A DNA stretch of 64,000 nucleotides from assembly GCA_963677015.1 (NCBI GenBank), contig OY781533.1, positions 3,224,001 through 3,288,000 on the forward strand, read 5' to 3'. A program made the position numbers and the translations under genes. Under the pieces are notes generated by a model, which was not told the origin of the DNA, searched no databases, and was given only the letters and a program-made list of their open reading frames with translations. Below are positions 45,948-54,038 of the stretch, piece after piece; the first letter of the stretch is position 1; every line of letters begins with the position of its first letter. Source of the DNA: G963556115 sp963677015 (GTDB lineage Bacteria; Planctomycetota; SZUA-567).

Positions 45948-47430
45948 TATTCTTCTTTCTTCGCTCCTTTACAAGCATCTGCTGCAAATCTTGAATCCCT
46001 TTACTAATTTCTTTCTCCAGTCCTGCAACCCGCTCCAGTATTACCGCTGGCTCATCATATTGTACCTCTTCATAAACTATCTCTTTATACCGGTTGATCG
46101 ACAGATCATACTCATTCTCAACAACCTCACTAACCGGCACCAGAAATGACTGCTCCGTCCGCTTCCGCTTCTTCTCTTTCTCCAGCTTCCCGAACCGATC
46201 AATAATATCCGGTATATCAGAACTATCGAGCTTTGTTCGCTTATCATCCAGACTGTACCCGTCACTCTCCATATCATAAAACCAGATATTCTCCGTTCCC
46301 CCTATCCCGGTCTTATCGAATATCATCACCGCCGTACTCACTCCCGCATACGGCTTAAACACTCCACTCGGCATTGAGATAATAGCCCTCAGATTATGCT
46401 TCTGCACTATCTCCTCCCGCAACTTCTTATGCGCCCCACTACTCCCAAATAACACCCCATCCGGCACAATACACGCACATCTCCCGCCCTTCTTGAGCAT
46501 CTGTATCATCAGCGCCACAAATAGTAACTCCGTCTTCTTCGTCTTCGTCACCTTGAGTATATCCGCCGACACATCCTCATAATTCAGCGACCCCTTAAAC
46601 GGCGGATTCGCCAGTATCAGCGTACACCTCTCCCGCTCATGATTATCCCCAGACAACGAATCACGATACTCAATATTCGGATTCTCTACCCCATGCAGCA
46701 TCATATTCATCGCCCCAATCCGCAGCATCGTCGTATCAGTATCAAATCCAAAGAACATATCATTATTATAATGCTTCCGAAGCTTCTCGTTTTTAAATAT
46801 CTCATCATGATACTCCTGCAGATATTCCCCGGCAGCAACTAAAAACCCAGACGTACCCGCCGCCGGATCAATTATCGTATCACTCGGCACCGGCTTCATC
46901 AAATCAACCATCATCCTGATAATATGCCGCGGTGTCCGAAACTGCCCATTCTGACCCGACGTCGCAATCTTTGACAAGAGATACTCATATAAATCCCCCT
47001 TTGCATCCTTACCCCTGATGTCTAGCTTATCAATACTGGTCACAATCTTCTGCAGCATCCCAGCCTTCGGAATAGCAAATATCGCATCTTCCATATATTT
47101 AGAAAATGCCGATTCCTTATTCGCATGCAGATTCTTGATAAACGCAAACACTCCATTCTTCGGATCAGTAAACAACTCAAACATCTTCTCCGCTGGCAAA
47201 TGCTTGAAGTGACTCCATCTAAGTTCCCGCTTATCCTCAGGAAATATCTTCTTACTAACAGTACCCAGCAGCGCATCATTGCTATCCAATTCATTCTGTC
47301 TGTCATCCAAGCCTTTAATAAAGAGCAAATATGTAAACTGCTCAATCACCGTCATCGGATTAGCAATTCCTCCAGCCCAAAACACATCCCAAATCGCATC
47401 TATCTTATTTCTAAGTTCCCCAGTTATCAT
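45940..47430 (-). CDS. hsdM: Type I restriction-modification DNA methyltransferase subunit
   Basis: A 496-residue N6-adenine methyltransferase. The helical N-terminal domain is followed by the SAM site DPAAGTSGFLVAAGEYL near residue 193 and the catalytic motif LANPPFKGS near 279 (NPPF). It is the first gene of the operon and starts at the divergent region before the plus-strand gene at 47805. It methylates host DNA together with HsdS. Confidence 0.95.
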   Translation of the reverse strand: MITGELRNKIDAIWDVFWAGGIANPMTVIEQFTYLLFIKGLDDRQNELDSNDALLGTVSKKIFPEDKRELRWSHFKHLPAEKMFELFTDPKNGVFAFIKNLHANKESAFSKYMEDAIFAIPKAGMLQKIVTSIDKLDIRGKDAKGDLYEYLLSKIATSGQNGQFRTPRHIIRMMVDLMKPVPSDTIIDPAAGTSGFLVAAGEYLQEYHDEIFKNEKLRKHYNNDMFFGFDTDTTMLRIGAMNMMLHGVENPNIEYRDSLSGDNHERERCTLILANPPFKGSLNYEDVSADILKVTKTKKTELLFVALMIQMLKKGGRCACIVPDGVLFGSSGAHKKLREEIVQKHNLRAIISMPSGVFKPYAGVSTAVMIFDKTGIGGTENIWFYDMESDGYSLDDKRTKLDSSDIPDIIDRFGKLEKEKKRKRTEQSFLVPVSEVVENEYDLSINRYKEIVYEEVQYDEPAVILERVAGLEKEISKGIQDLQQMLVKERRKKNNG

Positions 47431-47804
47431 ACCAGCTCCCTAATATTATTCTAACTTACACTACCAATATACCACAATATAACATACTACCCTAATTTAC
47501 TTTTCACGCAAGCAAAATACACACTCTCTAACCCAAAGAAATGATAATATACTCACAACAACACATATCCTGCTATCAACCTCAAACTCTTATACGCCCT
47601 TATATTATACCAAATTAACCATTCACGACACGTTCAAATCATAATACCAAATAATCAAATAACCTTAACCAACAAATTATAAATTAAACATAATAGCGAT
47701 AATTAATACATTTTAAAATTTGAATCAAATCATACAAATATGTATTATTGTAAATTATAGCGCACATTAGTAATACTTATTGACATACTATTTAAGGAGA
47801 TATC
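47431..47804. other. Divergent intergenic region
   Basis: 374 strongly AT-rich bases between hsdM and the membrane/winged-helix gene. Both promoters should lie here. No coding frame or hairpin stands out. Confidence 0.45.
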
Positions 47805-48992
47805 ATGCTAAGCAAGGCAATTAATTTAACTGTAAAGACTTTATTAAAATTAACAGAAATAACAAAAAAAATACTAATAAAATGTGGATTTAAAGGATTT
47901 TTACCTAATAAATCAAAAAATTCAGAATTCATATATGGAACAATTGAAGTTGATTCTTCTGGCGCTAAATATTTACAAAATATCAATCCTCACGAAGACA
48001 ACATTACTGAATTTCCAAAAGACTTTAAATCTACCATTATTGAAGGTGACAAGGTTGTTGTAAGTAGAAAGTATTGGAGTACAGATGAGCCAATCACTGA
48101 GACATTTGTCAACTGCAAAAATATAAAAGCTGGTGTTTATGCTAGCAAAAAATACCCTTTAAGTGGTAAAATTTTTAAGCTCCTAAACAATATTTACTAT
48201 ATTGTTTCATACTATTCAATAACCTCATTTTTCTTAACATTATTGGCATGTTATATAAAAACCGAAAACCTTATAAATAATGATATCTTCATAAACTGCT
48301 TAGGATATTTGACATTAATTCCATTATTTTTGTTCGGATTATACAGATCTTTAGCCTACCCCACAAAAAATAAAAGTCTGTTCGAGCTGACAGATAGAAT
48401 TTTTAATAACTTAGGAGTGTTGTTTATCATAATTGCAATTATACTTTATGTCGCGACAAACTTTATGAATAACATCGAATGTATTTTACTAGGCTTTACT
48501 CAAATTTTAGGAGTACATATTTATTACTTTGCATACCTAAAACGAAAAATTAAGCAAACACGAATAATATTAACAAACATGAAAGAAAATTTTGATAGTA
48601 ACTCTATTCAAAAAGCAAAGATATTTAACCTTGAGCCAATATGCTCGAATAAAACTGAAAAATTAGAACCAAATATAACTAATATTAATATTGTTAAATC
48701 TACAACAAATATTGATTCATCTAATACTACTTCAGTTTCAAATACCAACTATAATAATGAATATCAAATTCAGCCAACTAAAAATTCTGACAATAAAAAA
48801 GATATGCCCAGTAAAGAAACAATTAGTGCAGTTCTTGAAACATTATTTCAAGCAAAAAACGATAAAATACGATTTGAAGGATTAAAGGATATCGCCTCAA
48901 AATCTGGTTATAGCGAGCCAACCGTCAGCAAAGTTCTTAAAATACTAAGGGAAAGATATGATTTTGATGGAAAATGGAATTTAAAAGCCTAA
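47805..48992 (+). CDS. Four-TM protein with C-terminal winged helix
   Basis: A 395-residue protein of no recognised family. Residues 40-115 form a soluble beta-rich segment, and four membrane helices lie at about 131-150, 163-181, 202-220 and 225-244. A charged, then Asn/Thr-rich linker follows (245-325). Residues 330-395 look like a winged helix (LKDIASKSGYSEPTVSKVLK). A membrane-anchored DNA-binding domain suggests a one-component sensor-regulator, perhaps for the divergent restriction operon. AAGGAG precedes the ATG and a strong terminator follows the stop. Confidence 0.65.
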   Translation: MLSKAINLTVKTLLKLTEITKKILIKCGFKGFLPNKSKNSEFIYGTIEVDSSGAKYLQNINPHEDNITEFPKDFKSTIIEGDKVVVSRKYWSTDEPITETFVNCKNIKAGVYASKKYPLSGKIFKLLNNIYYIVSYYSITSFFLTLLACYIKTENLINNDIFINCLGYLTLIPLFLFGLYRSLAYPTKNKSLFELTDRIFNNLGVLFIIIAIILYVATNFMNNIECILLGFTQILGVHIYYFAYLKRKIKQTRIILTNMKENFDSNSIQKAKIFNLEPICSNKTEKLEPNITNINIVKSTTNIDSSNTTSVSNTNYNNEYQIQPTKNSDNKKDMPSKETISAVLETLFQAKNDKIRFEGLKDIASKSGYSEPTVSKVLKILRERYDFDGKWNLKA

Positions 48993-49043
48993 AAATCATA
49001 TCCGAAACTCCTGAAATTTTAAATATTTTCATTTTATTTTATA

Positions 49044-49075
49044 AAATAAAGCCCTGTTTTTGCAGGGCTTTATTT
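49044..49075 (+). terminator. Rho-independent terminator
   Basis: A 13-bp stem (AAATAAAGCCCTG and complement) with a 6-base loop ending in a T-rich tract, 52 bases after the stop at 48992. Confidence 0.9.
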
Positions 49076-49213
49076 ATTTAACTTTCGGCGAAAAAAGCGA
49101 AACTTGAATATCCCAAAAACAGACTATAAACTCATAACATCAACACTGTCAATAAGATTGCAATATATTTAACTACATACAATTTGATTAACTAGCTTAA
49201 ATTGGAGAAATAA

Positions 49214-49639
49214 ATGACACCAAAAATAAACTTCATTCATACAAGAACAGGATGCTATGGATTACAACTTGCAGAACAAGGATTAATTAAAGCAACCGCT
49301 CTTGCTGTCCTCATTGCTCTAGCTTCATTCGTTGATGGTTCAACCATGACAACAAGTATAGACCAAGCCAGCCTTGCTAAACGCGCAGGTGTCTCACTTG
49401 AAACATTAAGACGACAATTAAGAATACTAGAAAAAGTCGGTATTCTTACAACGATAAGGCGTTTTGCCAGAAGCAATATTTATAAAATCAATCCATTGAA
49501 ATCTGGTGAAAACAGTGCAACTGGTAACCCCCAAAATAATGGAAATATTACCCTCAAACGTAGTGACTATTCAATAACCAATATCATTTCTAAAAACAGA
49601 AATGATGATTTACCAGATATTCGCGCAACTACATACTAA
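49214..49639 (+). CDS. Helix-turn-helix protein, possible replication initiator or regulator
   Basis: A 141-residue protein with a winged-helix of the type used by phage/plasmid initiators and replication regulators (IDQASLAKRAGVSLETLRRQ, near residue 50, followed by LRILEKVGILTTIRRF). The last 50 residues are polar and probably disordered. It precedes the DnaB-like helicase, the order of a small replication module. Its last 69 codons lie in the tandem duplication, so a second, headless copy follows. Confidence 0.65.
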   Translation: MTPKINFIHTRTGCYGLQLAEQGLIKATALAVLIALASFVDGSTMTTSIDQASLAKRAGVSLETLRRQLRILEKVGILTTIRRFARSNIYKINPLKSGENSATGNPQNNGNITLKRSDYSITNIISKNRNDDLPDIRATTY

Positions 49640-49689
49640 TTCACCCAACAAACTAAACCTAATATGAAGTCAAACCATGGAGGATACAT

Positions 49690-49761
49690 ATGTTTATTAG
49701 TAGCTACTATCTTTATTTTTATTATTTTAAAGCACAAAAGTCGGTATTCTTACAACGATAA
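49690..49761 (+). CDS. Short Tyr-rich leader frame, first copy
   Basis: A 23-codon frame starting MFISSYYLYFYYFKAQ preceded by GGAGG at ideal spacing. The end differs from the second copy because the duplication junction interrupts it. It may be a non-functional product of the duplication. Confidence 0.3.
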   Translation: MFISSYYLYFYYFKAQKSVFLQR

Positions 49762-49943
49762 GGCGTTTTGCCAGAAGCAATATTTATAAAATCAATCCAT
49801 TGAAATCTGGTGAAAACAGTGCAACTGGTAACCCCCAAAATAATGGAAATATTACCCTCAAACGTAGTGACTATTCAATAACCAATATCATTTCTAAAAA
49901 CAGAAATGATGATTTACCAGATATTCGCGCAACTACATACTAA
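49736..49943 (+). pseudogene. Headless second copy of the helix-turn-helix gene
   Basis: The duplicated last 69 codons of the gene at 49214-49639, without start codon or binding site. It is a by-product of the tandem duplication. Confidence 0.75.
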
Positions 49944-49993
49944 TTCACCCAACAAACTAAACCTAATATGAAGTCAAACCATGGAGGATACAT

Positions 49994-50074
49994 ATGTTTA
50001 TTAGTAGCTACTATCTTTATTTTTATTATTTTAAAGCACAAAGGAGTATCTATGAATTCCGGCGAAGAACTTAG
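49994..50074 (+). CDS. Short Tyr-rich leader frame before the helicase
   Basis: A 26-codon frame (MFISSYYLYFYYFKAQ, then an Arg-rich end) behind a strong GGAGG. It overlaps the first 23 bases of the helicase gene in another frame, so its translation could control helicase translation by coupling or stalling. Six tyrosines in the first 12 residues is unusual. No match to a known leader peptide. Confidence 0.35.
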   Translation: MFISSYYLYFYYFKAQRSIYEFRRRT

Positions 50075-51377
50075 CCCAAAACATGAGACAGAAATCTGCA
50101 TTTTAGGAGGTATTCTGCTCAAACCTGACGTTATTATAGAAGTCAGGCCAATAATAAAACCCTGTTATTTCTCAGTTTATGTGTACCAAAAGACATATGA
50201 AATCATATTAAAACTTTATGATGAAGGTGGTTTCGATGAGATAATTCTGGAGCAAGAACTTAGAAAGAATGGAATTGATGTAGGTGGAAAAAATGCTATT
50301 TCAGATTGGATGACCCTAGCAGTAACAGCTTACCAAACTGTTCCTCATGCTAAAAAACTTGTGGAACAATGGAAGGAGCGAGAGTTTGAAAAAACTTGCT
50401 ATGATTCTCTGGAAAAGCTATCAGGATCGGATCATATTAATCAAATATACGAAGATCATACACAGAAGATCAGCGAACTAGCATTCCAAGGTTTCAGTAG
50501 AACAATGTCTGCAAAAGAAGTAGTTAAGCATAATAGAAGAGCCAACAGGCTTTCTCCAGTCAATACAGGATACAAAGCACTAAACGACTACTTTGGAGAT
50601 GGTTTAGATCGTGGCACAGTCACAATTATTGGAGGTTCTACCTCTATAGGAAAGTCCCAAATGGCTTTAAACATTATTCGTAAGACATGTAACAACCAAG
50701 CATCTACTCGCTGCTTATACATTGTTCAAGAAATGAACCCTGAATCTGTCGAAGATAGACTTGTATCAACAATATCAGGAATTCCACAAGGTGTCTGTAA
50801 ACTTCTTAGACTAAAATCTGATGAATCAAATGACAGATATAAATCAATTACTGAAAAGTATTCTGATGATTATAATACTGCTGTCAAAGATTTTTCTAAT
50901 ATGCAACTGTATATACATGCCGAAGGGACAATTACAGCGCAAGAGTTCAGAAATATCGTAGCAAAATACAACAAAAAAGTCGACCTTATAGTGCTAGATT
51001 ATCTCCAGCAATGCCGAGAAAGTCGCTCTGGTCAAGAACCAAGAGAAAGAATTGATGAAATCTCGCGAACATGCAAACACATTGCTACCTTGCATAATGT
51101 TGCAGTAATTGCGCTTGCTCAGCTTTCCCGTGATGGGGCTAAAGCAGGCAATCAGAATGACAATGGGAGACCTAAACTCTGGCATCTAAAGGAGTCTAGT
51201 TCAATTGAGCAAGATGCCGATCATGTAATACTACTGTATCGCAAAAACGCTAAACAAGCAGAATCAGAGACAATAGAACTTGATATCTGCAAAAACAGGC
51301 ACGGTCAAACAGGCAGACTAAACTTTATTTTTAACCTAAATACTGGGATCATAGAAGATCCTATGGAGGACAATTAA
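50052..51377 (+). CDS. DnaB-like replicative helicase
   Basis: A 441-residue hexameric-helicase family protein. Residues 8-110 form a DnaB N-domain (HETEICILGGILLKPDVI). The RecA-like core has Walker A GGSTSIGKS (194-202) and Walker B LIVLDYLQQC (D316), then ALAQLSRDG and a QDADHVILLYRK segment, as in DnaB. AAGGAG precedes this ATG; a longer frame from 49968 would read through the leader. It probably replicates the excised element. Confidence 0.88.
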   Translation: MNSGEELSPKHETEICILGGILLKPDVIIEVRPIIKPCYFSVYVYQKTYEIILKLYDEGGFDEIILEQELRKNGIDVGGKNAISDWMTLAVTAYQTVPHAKKLVEQWKEREFEKTCYDSLEKLSGSDHINQIYEDHTQKISELAFQGFSRTMSAKEVVKHNRRANRLSPVNTGYKALNDYFGDGLDRGTVTIIGGSTSIGKSQMALNIIRKTCNNQASTRCLYIVQEMNPESVEDRLVSTISGIPQGVCKLLRLKSDESNDRYKSITEKYSDDYNTAVKDFSNMQLYIHAEGTITAQEFRNIVAKYNKKVDLIVLDYLQQCRESRSGQEPRERIDEISRTCKHIATLHNVAVIALAQLSRDGAKAGNQNDNGRPKLWHLKESSSIEQDADHVILLYRKNAKQAESETIELDICKNRHGQTGRLNFIFNLNTGIIEDPMEDN

Positions 51378-51378
51378 A

Positions 51379-51687
51379 ATGACAAACAACACTTTAAAAC
51401 CTAATGAACAACTAGTTATTAATTCAAATCTTGAAGATTTTGCAAATATGATTTCAGAAGCGTTTGAATCAACTCTTAAAAAGCAGAACAAACTCCTACT
51501 AACACAGAAAGAAACTGCAGAATTTCTAGGCATCAGTGAATCAACACTAAAATCGCTTCGCTCAATGGGTAAAATCCCTGCCCCTATTACAATCTGTCGG
51601 CGAAATCTCTGGAGTAAAGAAGAACTAATTGCATGGGTAAATGCAGGATGCCCAAACAAGTATGACTGGGAAGATTTAACTGCATAA
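51379..51687 (+). CDS. AlpA/excisionase-like helix-turn-helix protein
   Basis: A 102-residue protein whose last 65 residues are a MerR-like HTH_17 domain (LTQKETAEFLGISESTLK, then RRNLWSKEELIAWVNAG), the type of excisionases and AlpA regulators. Its start follows the helicase stop by one base and its GGAGG lies within the helicase gene. Close to the integrase, it likely directs excision. Confidence 0.8.
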   Translation: MTNNTLKPNEQLVINSNLEDFANMISEAFESTLKKQNKLLLTQKETAEFLGISESTLKSLRSMGKIPAPITICRRNLWSKEELIAWVNAGCPNKYDWEDLTA

Positions 51688-51772
51688 ATTGACATATTAA
51701 ACTTGCAAAAATATACTCCTTGGGGAAAATTAGAAATACTAATTATCTCTAATCAAATCCAAGGAGTATTTC

Positions 51773-52030
51773 TTGCTTTCTAAGGACGTAATGCCGATAC
51801 ATCCCGGTGAAATTCTCTTAGAAGATTTCCTTAAACCAATGGGAATAAGTATTACAAAAGCTGACGAGACAATGGGGTTACATAAAGACATTCTCACACA
51901 GGCATTTGCCAAGCTAAATACGATATATCGCCACGAGTATGAGCTATTGCGGCAAAGCAATAAATACACCTATAGTCAGAATGGCAAAATTGAGTTATCA
52001 AAAGTAAAAAAGCTGGTTCCTCCAGCATAA
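51773..52030 (+). CDS. HigA-like antitoxin-family protein, atypical
   Basis: An 85-residue protein starting at a TTG with AAGGAG six bases before it. PIHPGEILLEDFLKPMGISITKADETMGL is the HigA/VapI opening in content. After the first helix the usual helix-turn-helix sequence is altered and shortened. No toxin gene is adjacent, so it may be a regulator rather than half of a toxin pair. Confidence 0.6.
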   Translation: MLSKDVMPIHPGEILLEDFLKPMGISITKADETMGLHKDILTQAFAKLNTIYRHEYELLRQSNKYTYSQNGKIELSKVKKLVPPA

Positions 52031-52040
52031 AGGACATAAT

Positions 52041-53585
52041 ATGAGCTTAAATAAACTAAAAAGCGGAAAATACGAACTAAGCCTATACCTAAAAATTGGC
52101 GGTCGCATACGTACCGTAACATACGCAGATAAACGAGCAGCAAAGAAGTTTGAAGAAAATATTTCTACACTTGATGCCTGCCTGGTCACAGGTGAACGCC
52201 CTGATAGAGAACTTACAATCTGGCTTGAAAATCTTCCAACCAATATGAAAAAGAAACTAGTCAAACACAGACTGCTCTCACAGTCACAGCTTGAGAAGTC
52301 TCGAACTATCAAATCTCACCTCAGAGATTTTATACAGTATCAAAATGACCAAGCAACCAAAGGCAAGCTTCAGCCACGCCAAGTAAATTTACTCAACACT
52401 AGATTAGATAGAATGATCAAGGATTGTAATTTTAAATATGCTCGTGATATATCCGGTAACAAAGTTGACTCTTGGATGACCAATATGTACCAAACCAAAT
52501 TATCAGCTAAATCCTGCAATCACTACCTTCAAGCAATGAAGCAGTTCTGTAAATGGCTAACAGATAATAATCGACTACAGGAAAACACCGTCAAGACTCT
52601 CAAACCTATCAGACTAAATTCTGAAAATACAGAGCAGCGTCGTGCATTGACAGAAAACGAAATCACACGACTCATCATAACAACCATGCGGTCAAAAAAG
52701 AAACACAATAAATTGACCGGATTGGAGAGGTCACTTGTCTACCGCCTAGCACTTGAAACAGGACTGAGACACAATGAAATCCGCACACTGAAACGCGGAG
52801 ACTTCGACTTAATAAATATGTCTGTAACCGTCAGAGACGTCAATTCAAAGAATAGCAAGACCGACACCCTTCCGCTTCGCCCAGAACTCGCTACAGCCCT
52901 ACAGGATTACTTTAGAGACACCCCTGCTCTACCAAGCGCGCAAGCATTTATTAACATGCAACCCAAGACAGGTGCATCTATGCTTCGTAGAGACCTCGAA
53001 CAAGCAGAAATTGAATATGAAAATGAAGACGGAACAGCAGATTTTCATGCATTACGTCATACCTTTTGCTCACTACTAGCCCGTAGCGGTGTCCAGCCAC
53101 AGACGGCACAACGTCTAATGCGACACAGTGATATCAACCTCACAATGAAGCATTACACCCATATTCTCTTAGATGACAAGAGGATGGCGGTATCTGCGCT
53201 ACCCAAGATTAATTTTAGCAGAGAAATCAAAGAAGCGACAGGAACTGAAGACGTTGCAAATTTAGGCAGATTTCAGTCCATGTCAGATATAAATGATTCT
53301 GCCTATATTCTGCCTAATTCGGCGACTAGCACAGATATCTCAAAGGCTGAATTTAGGCAGATTGAGAAACCCGAAAAAAGCCAAATCGCTAACAAAAACA
53401 CTAGTAATACCGGCAAAAACCCTATAAAAACAAGGGTCAACGGCACATTAAATACCATTGACCCAAGTGATACAAATTGGTGGGCAAGACGGGACTTGAA
53501 CCCGTACGAGAAAAAATCTCAAGGGATTTTAAATCCCTTGCGTCTGCCGATTCCGCCACTCGCCCGTTATTTCAATAACTTTTGA
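52041..53585 (+). CDS. int: Tyrosine recombinase (integrase)
   Basis: A 514-residue site-specific recombinase. An N-terminal Arm/core-binding region (1-200) precedes the catalytic domain with R243 (ETGLRHNEIRT), H336 and R339 (DFHALRHTF), H362 and nucleophile Y372 (MKHYTHI). All five residues are present. Residues 465-488 are encoded by the attachment repeat and read NWWARRDLNP; residues 489-514 are encoded by the antisense strand of host tRNA-Leu. In the excised circle the same frame would continue elsewhere (27202-27495). It integrates the element in tRNA-Leu. Confidence 0.93.
   Translation: MSLNKLKSGKYELSLYLKIGGRIRTVTYADKRAAKKFEENISTLDACLVTGERPDRELTIWLENLPTNMKKKLVKHRLLSQSQLEKSRTIKSHLRDFIQYQNDQATKGKLQPRQVNLLNTRLDRMIKDCNFKYARDISGNKVDSWMTNMYQTKLSAKSCNHYLQAMKQFCKWLTDNNRLQENTVKTLKPIRLNSENTEQRRALTENEITRLIITTMRSKKKHNKLTGLERSLVYRLALETGLRHNEIRTLKRGDFDLINMSVTVRDVNSKNSKTDTLPLRPELATALQDYFRDTPALPSAQAFINMQPKTGASMLRRDLEQAEIEYENEDGTADFHALRHTFCSLLARSGVQPQTAQRLMRHSDINLTMKHYTHILLDDKRMAVSALPKINFSREIKEATGTEDVANLGRFQSMSDINDSAYILPNSATSTDISKAEFRQIEKPEKSQIANKNTSNTGKNPIKTRVNGTLNTIDPSDTNWWARRDLNPYEKKSQGILNPLRLPIPPLARYFNNF
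53414..53503. repeat. attR: right attachment repeat
   Basis: The right copy of the 90-base repeat, holding the 3' end of tRNA-Leu and its terminator, and coding in antisense for the end of the integrase. The crossover presumably lies in the identical 27 bases at 53477-53503. Confidence 0.85.
53434..53464 (-). terminator. Terminator of tRNA-Leu
   Basis: The same hairpin as at 27131-27161 with one changed base. On the minus strand it lies 13 bases after the tRNA and is followed by TTGTTTTTAT. The element supplied this terminator when it integrated. Confidence 0.65.
53478..53565 (-). tRNA. tRNA-Leu (anticodon UAA)
   Basis: An 88-base class II tRNA with CCA encoded. The acceptor stem GGGCGAG pairs with CTTGCCC, the anticodon stem AGGGA/TCCCT encloses the loop TTTAAAA (anticodon TAA), a variable arm GAGA-TTTTTT-TCTC follows, and the T-arm contains GGTTCAAGTCC. 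It remains complete after integration because the element replaces its 3' end. Confidence 0.95.
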
Positions 53586-54038
53586 AGGAAGAATTATATT
53601 CGTTTACTGACATATTGGCAAGTGATTATTCCTTTTTTTTCTACCTCTTTCCAACCGCATATCTTAATATTTGTCTAAATTCACTCACTCTATAACTACT
53701 TACAGAACAAGGCAATGCAATTAAGCGTGACAATAAATTACAGTTTTGTGTATTTTATTCTTGAAATTAACCCTATAAACTACATACTTATTGTGCGTTT
53801 TTACAGGTATTAATCTATCAATTTTTGATTTTAACTGTCGAACATATTATAAATAAAAGAGTTGCGCATATTCCAACTAAGTTTGCATTTTGTAATTTAT
53901 TATTATTATAAGGAAAAGATTTAATCATTTTTAGCTATACAATTAAGAATTAACCTTATGTTTTTACCATTACAATAGCAGTACTTGCTCATAATTATCA
54001 GTGATATCCCATACAACACTGATATACAGGAGAAAAAG
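53586..54038. other. Intergenic region
   Basis: 453 AT-rich bases between tRNA-Leu and the DksA-like gene. The tRNA promoter lies at its left end (minus) and the DksA-like promoter at its right. No gene or strong structure is seen. Confidence 0.45.

Larger units (their letters stand above)
49432..50042. repeat. Exact 304-bp tandem duplication
   Basis: Bases 49432-49738 recur without a mismatch at 49736-50042. The junction is a short A-rich microhomology. The unit spans the last 69 codons of the helix-turn-helix gene, its stop and the leader up to the helicase binding site. Lack of any difference means the event is recent, or it is an assembly error. Confidence 0.95.
27201..53503. mobile_element. 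26.3-kb integrative mobilizable element at tRNA-Leu(UAA)
   Basis: Bounded by the attL and attR repeats, 26,303 bases apart. Contents in order: mobilization genes, type IV CBASS, dead IS3 copy, small-membrane-protein locus with leader RNA, type I restriction-modification with embedded genes, replication genes and a tyrosine integrase beside attR. It has a relaxase but no type IV secretion genes, so it would need a helper to transfer. Its DnaB-like helicase and initiator-like gene suggest that the excised circle can replicate. Confidence 0.85.
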
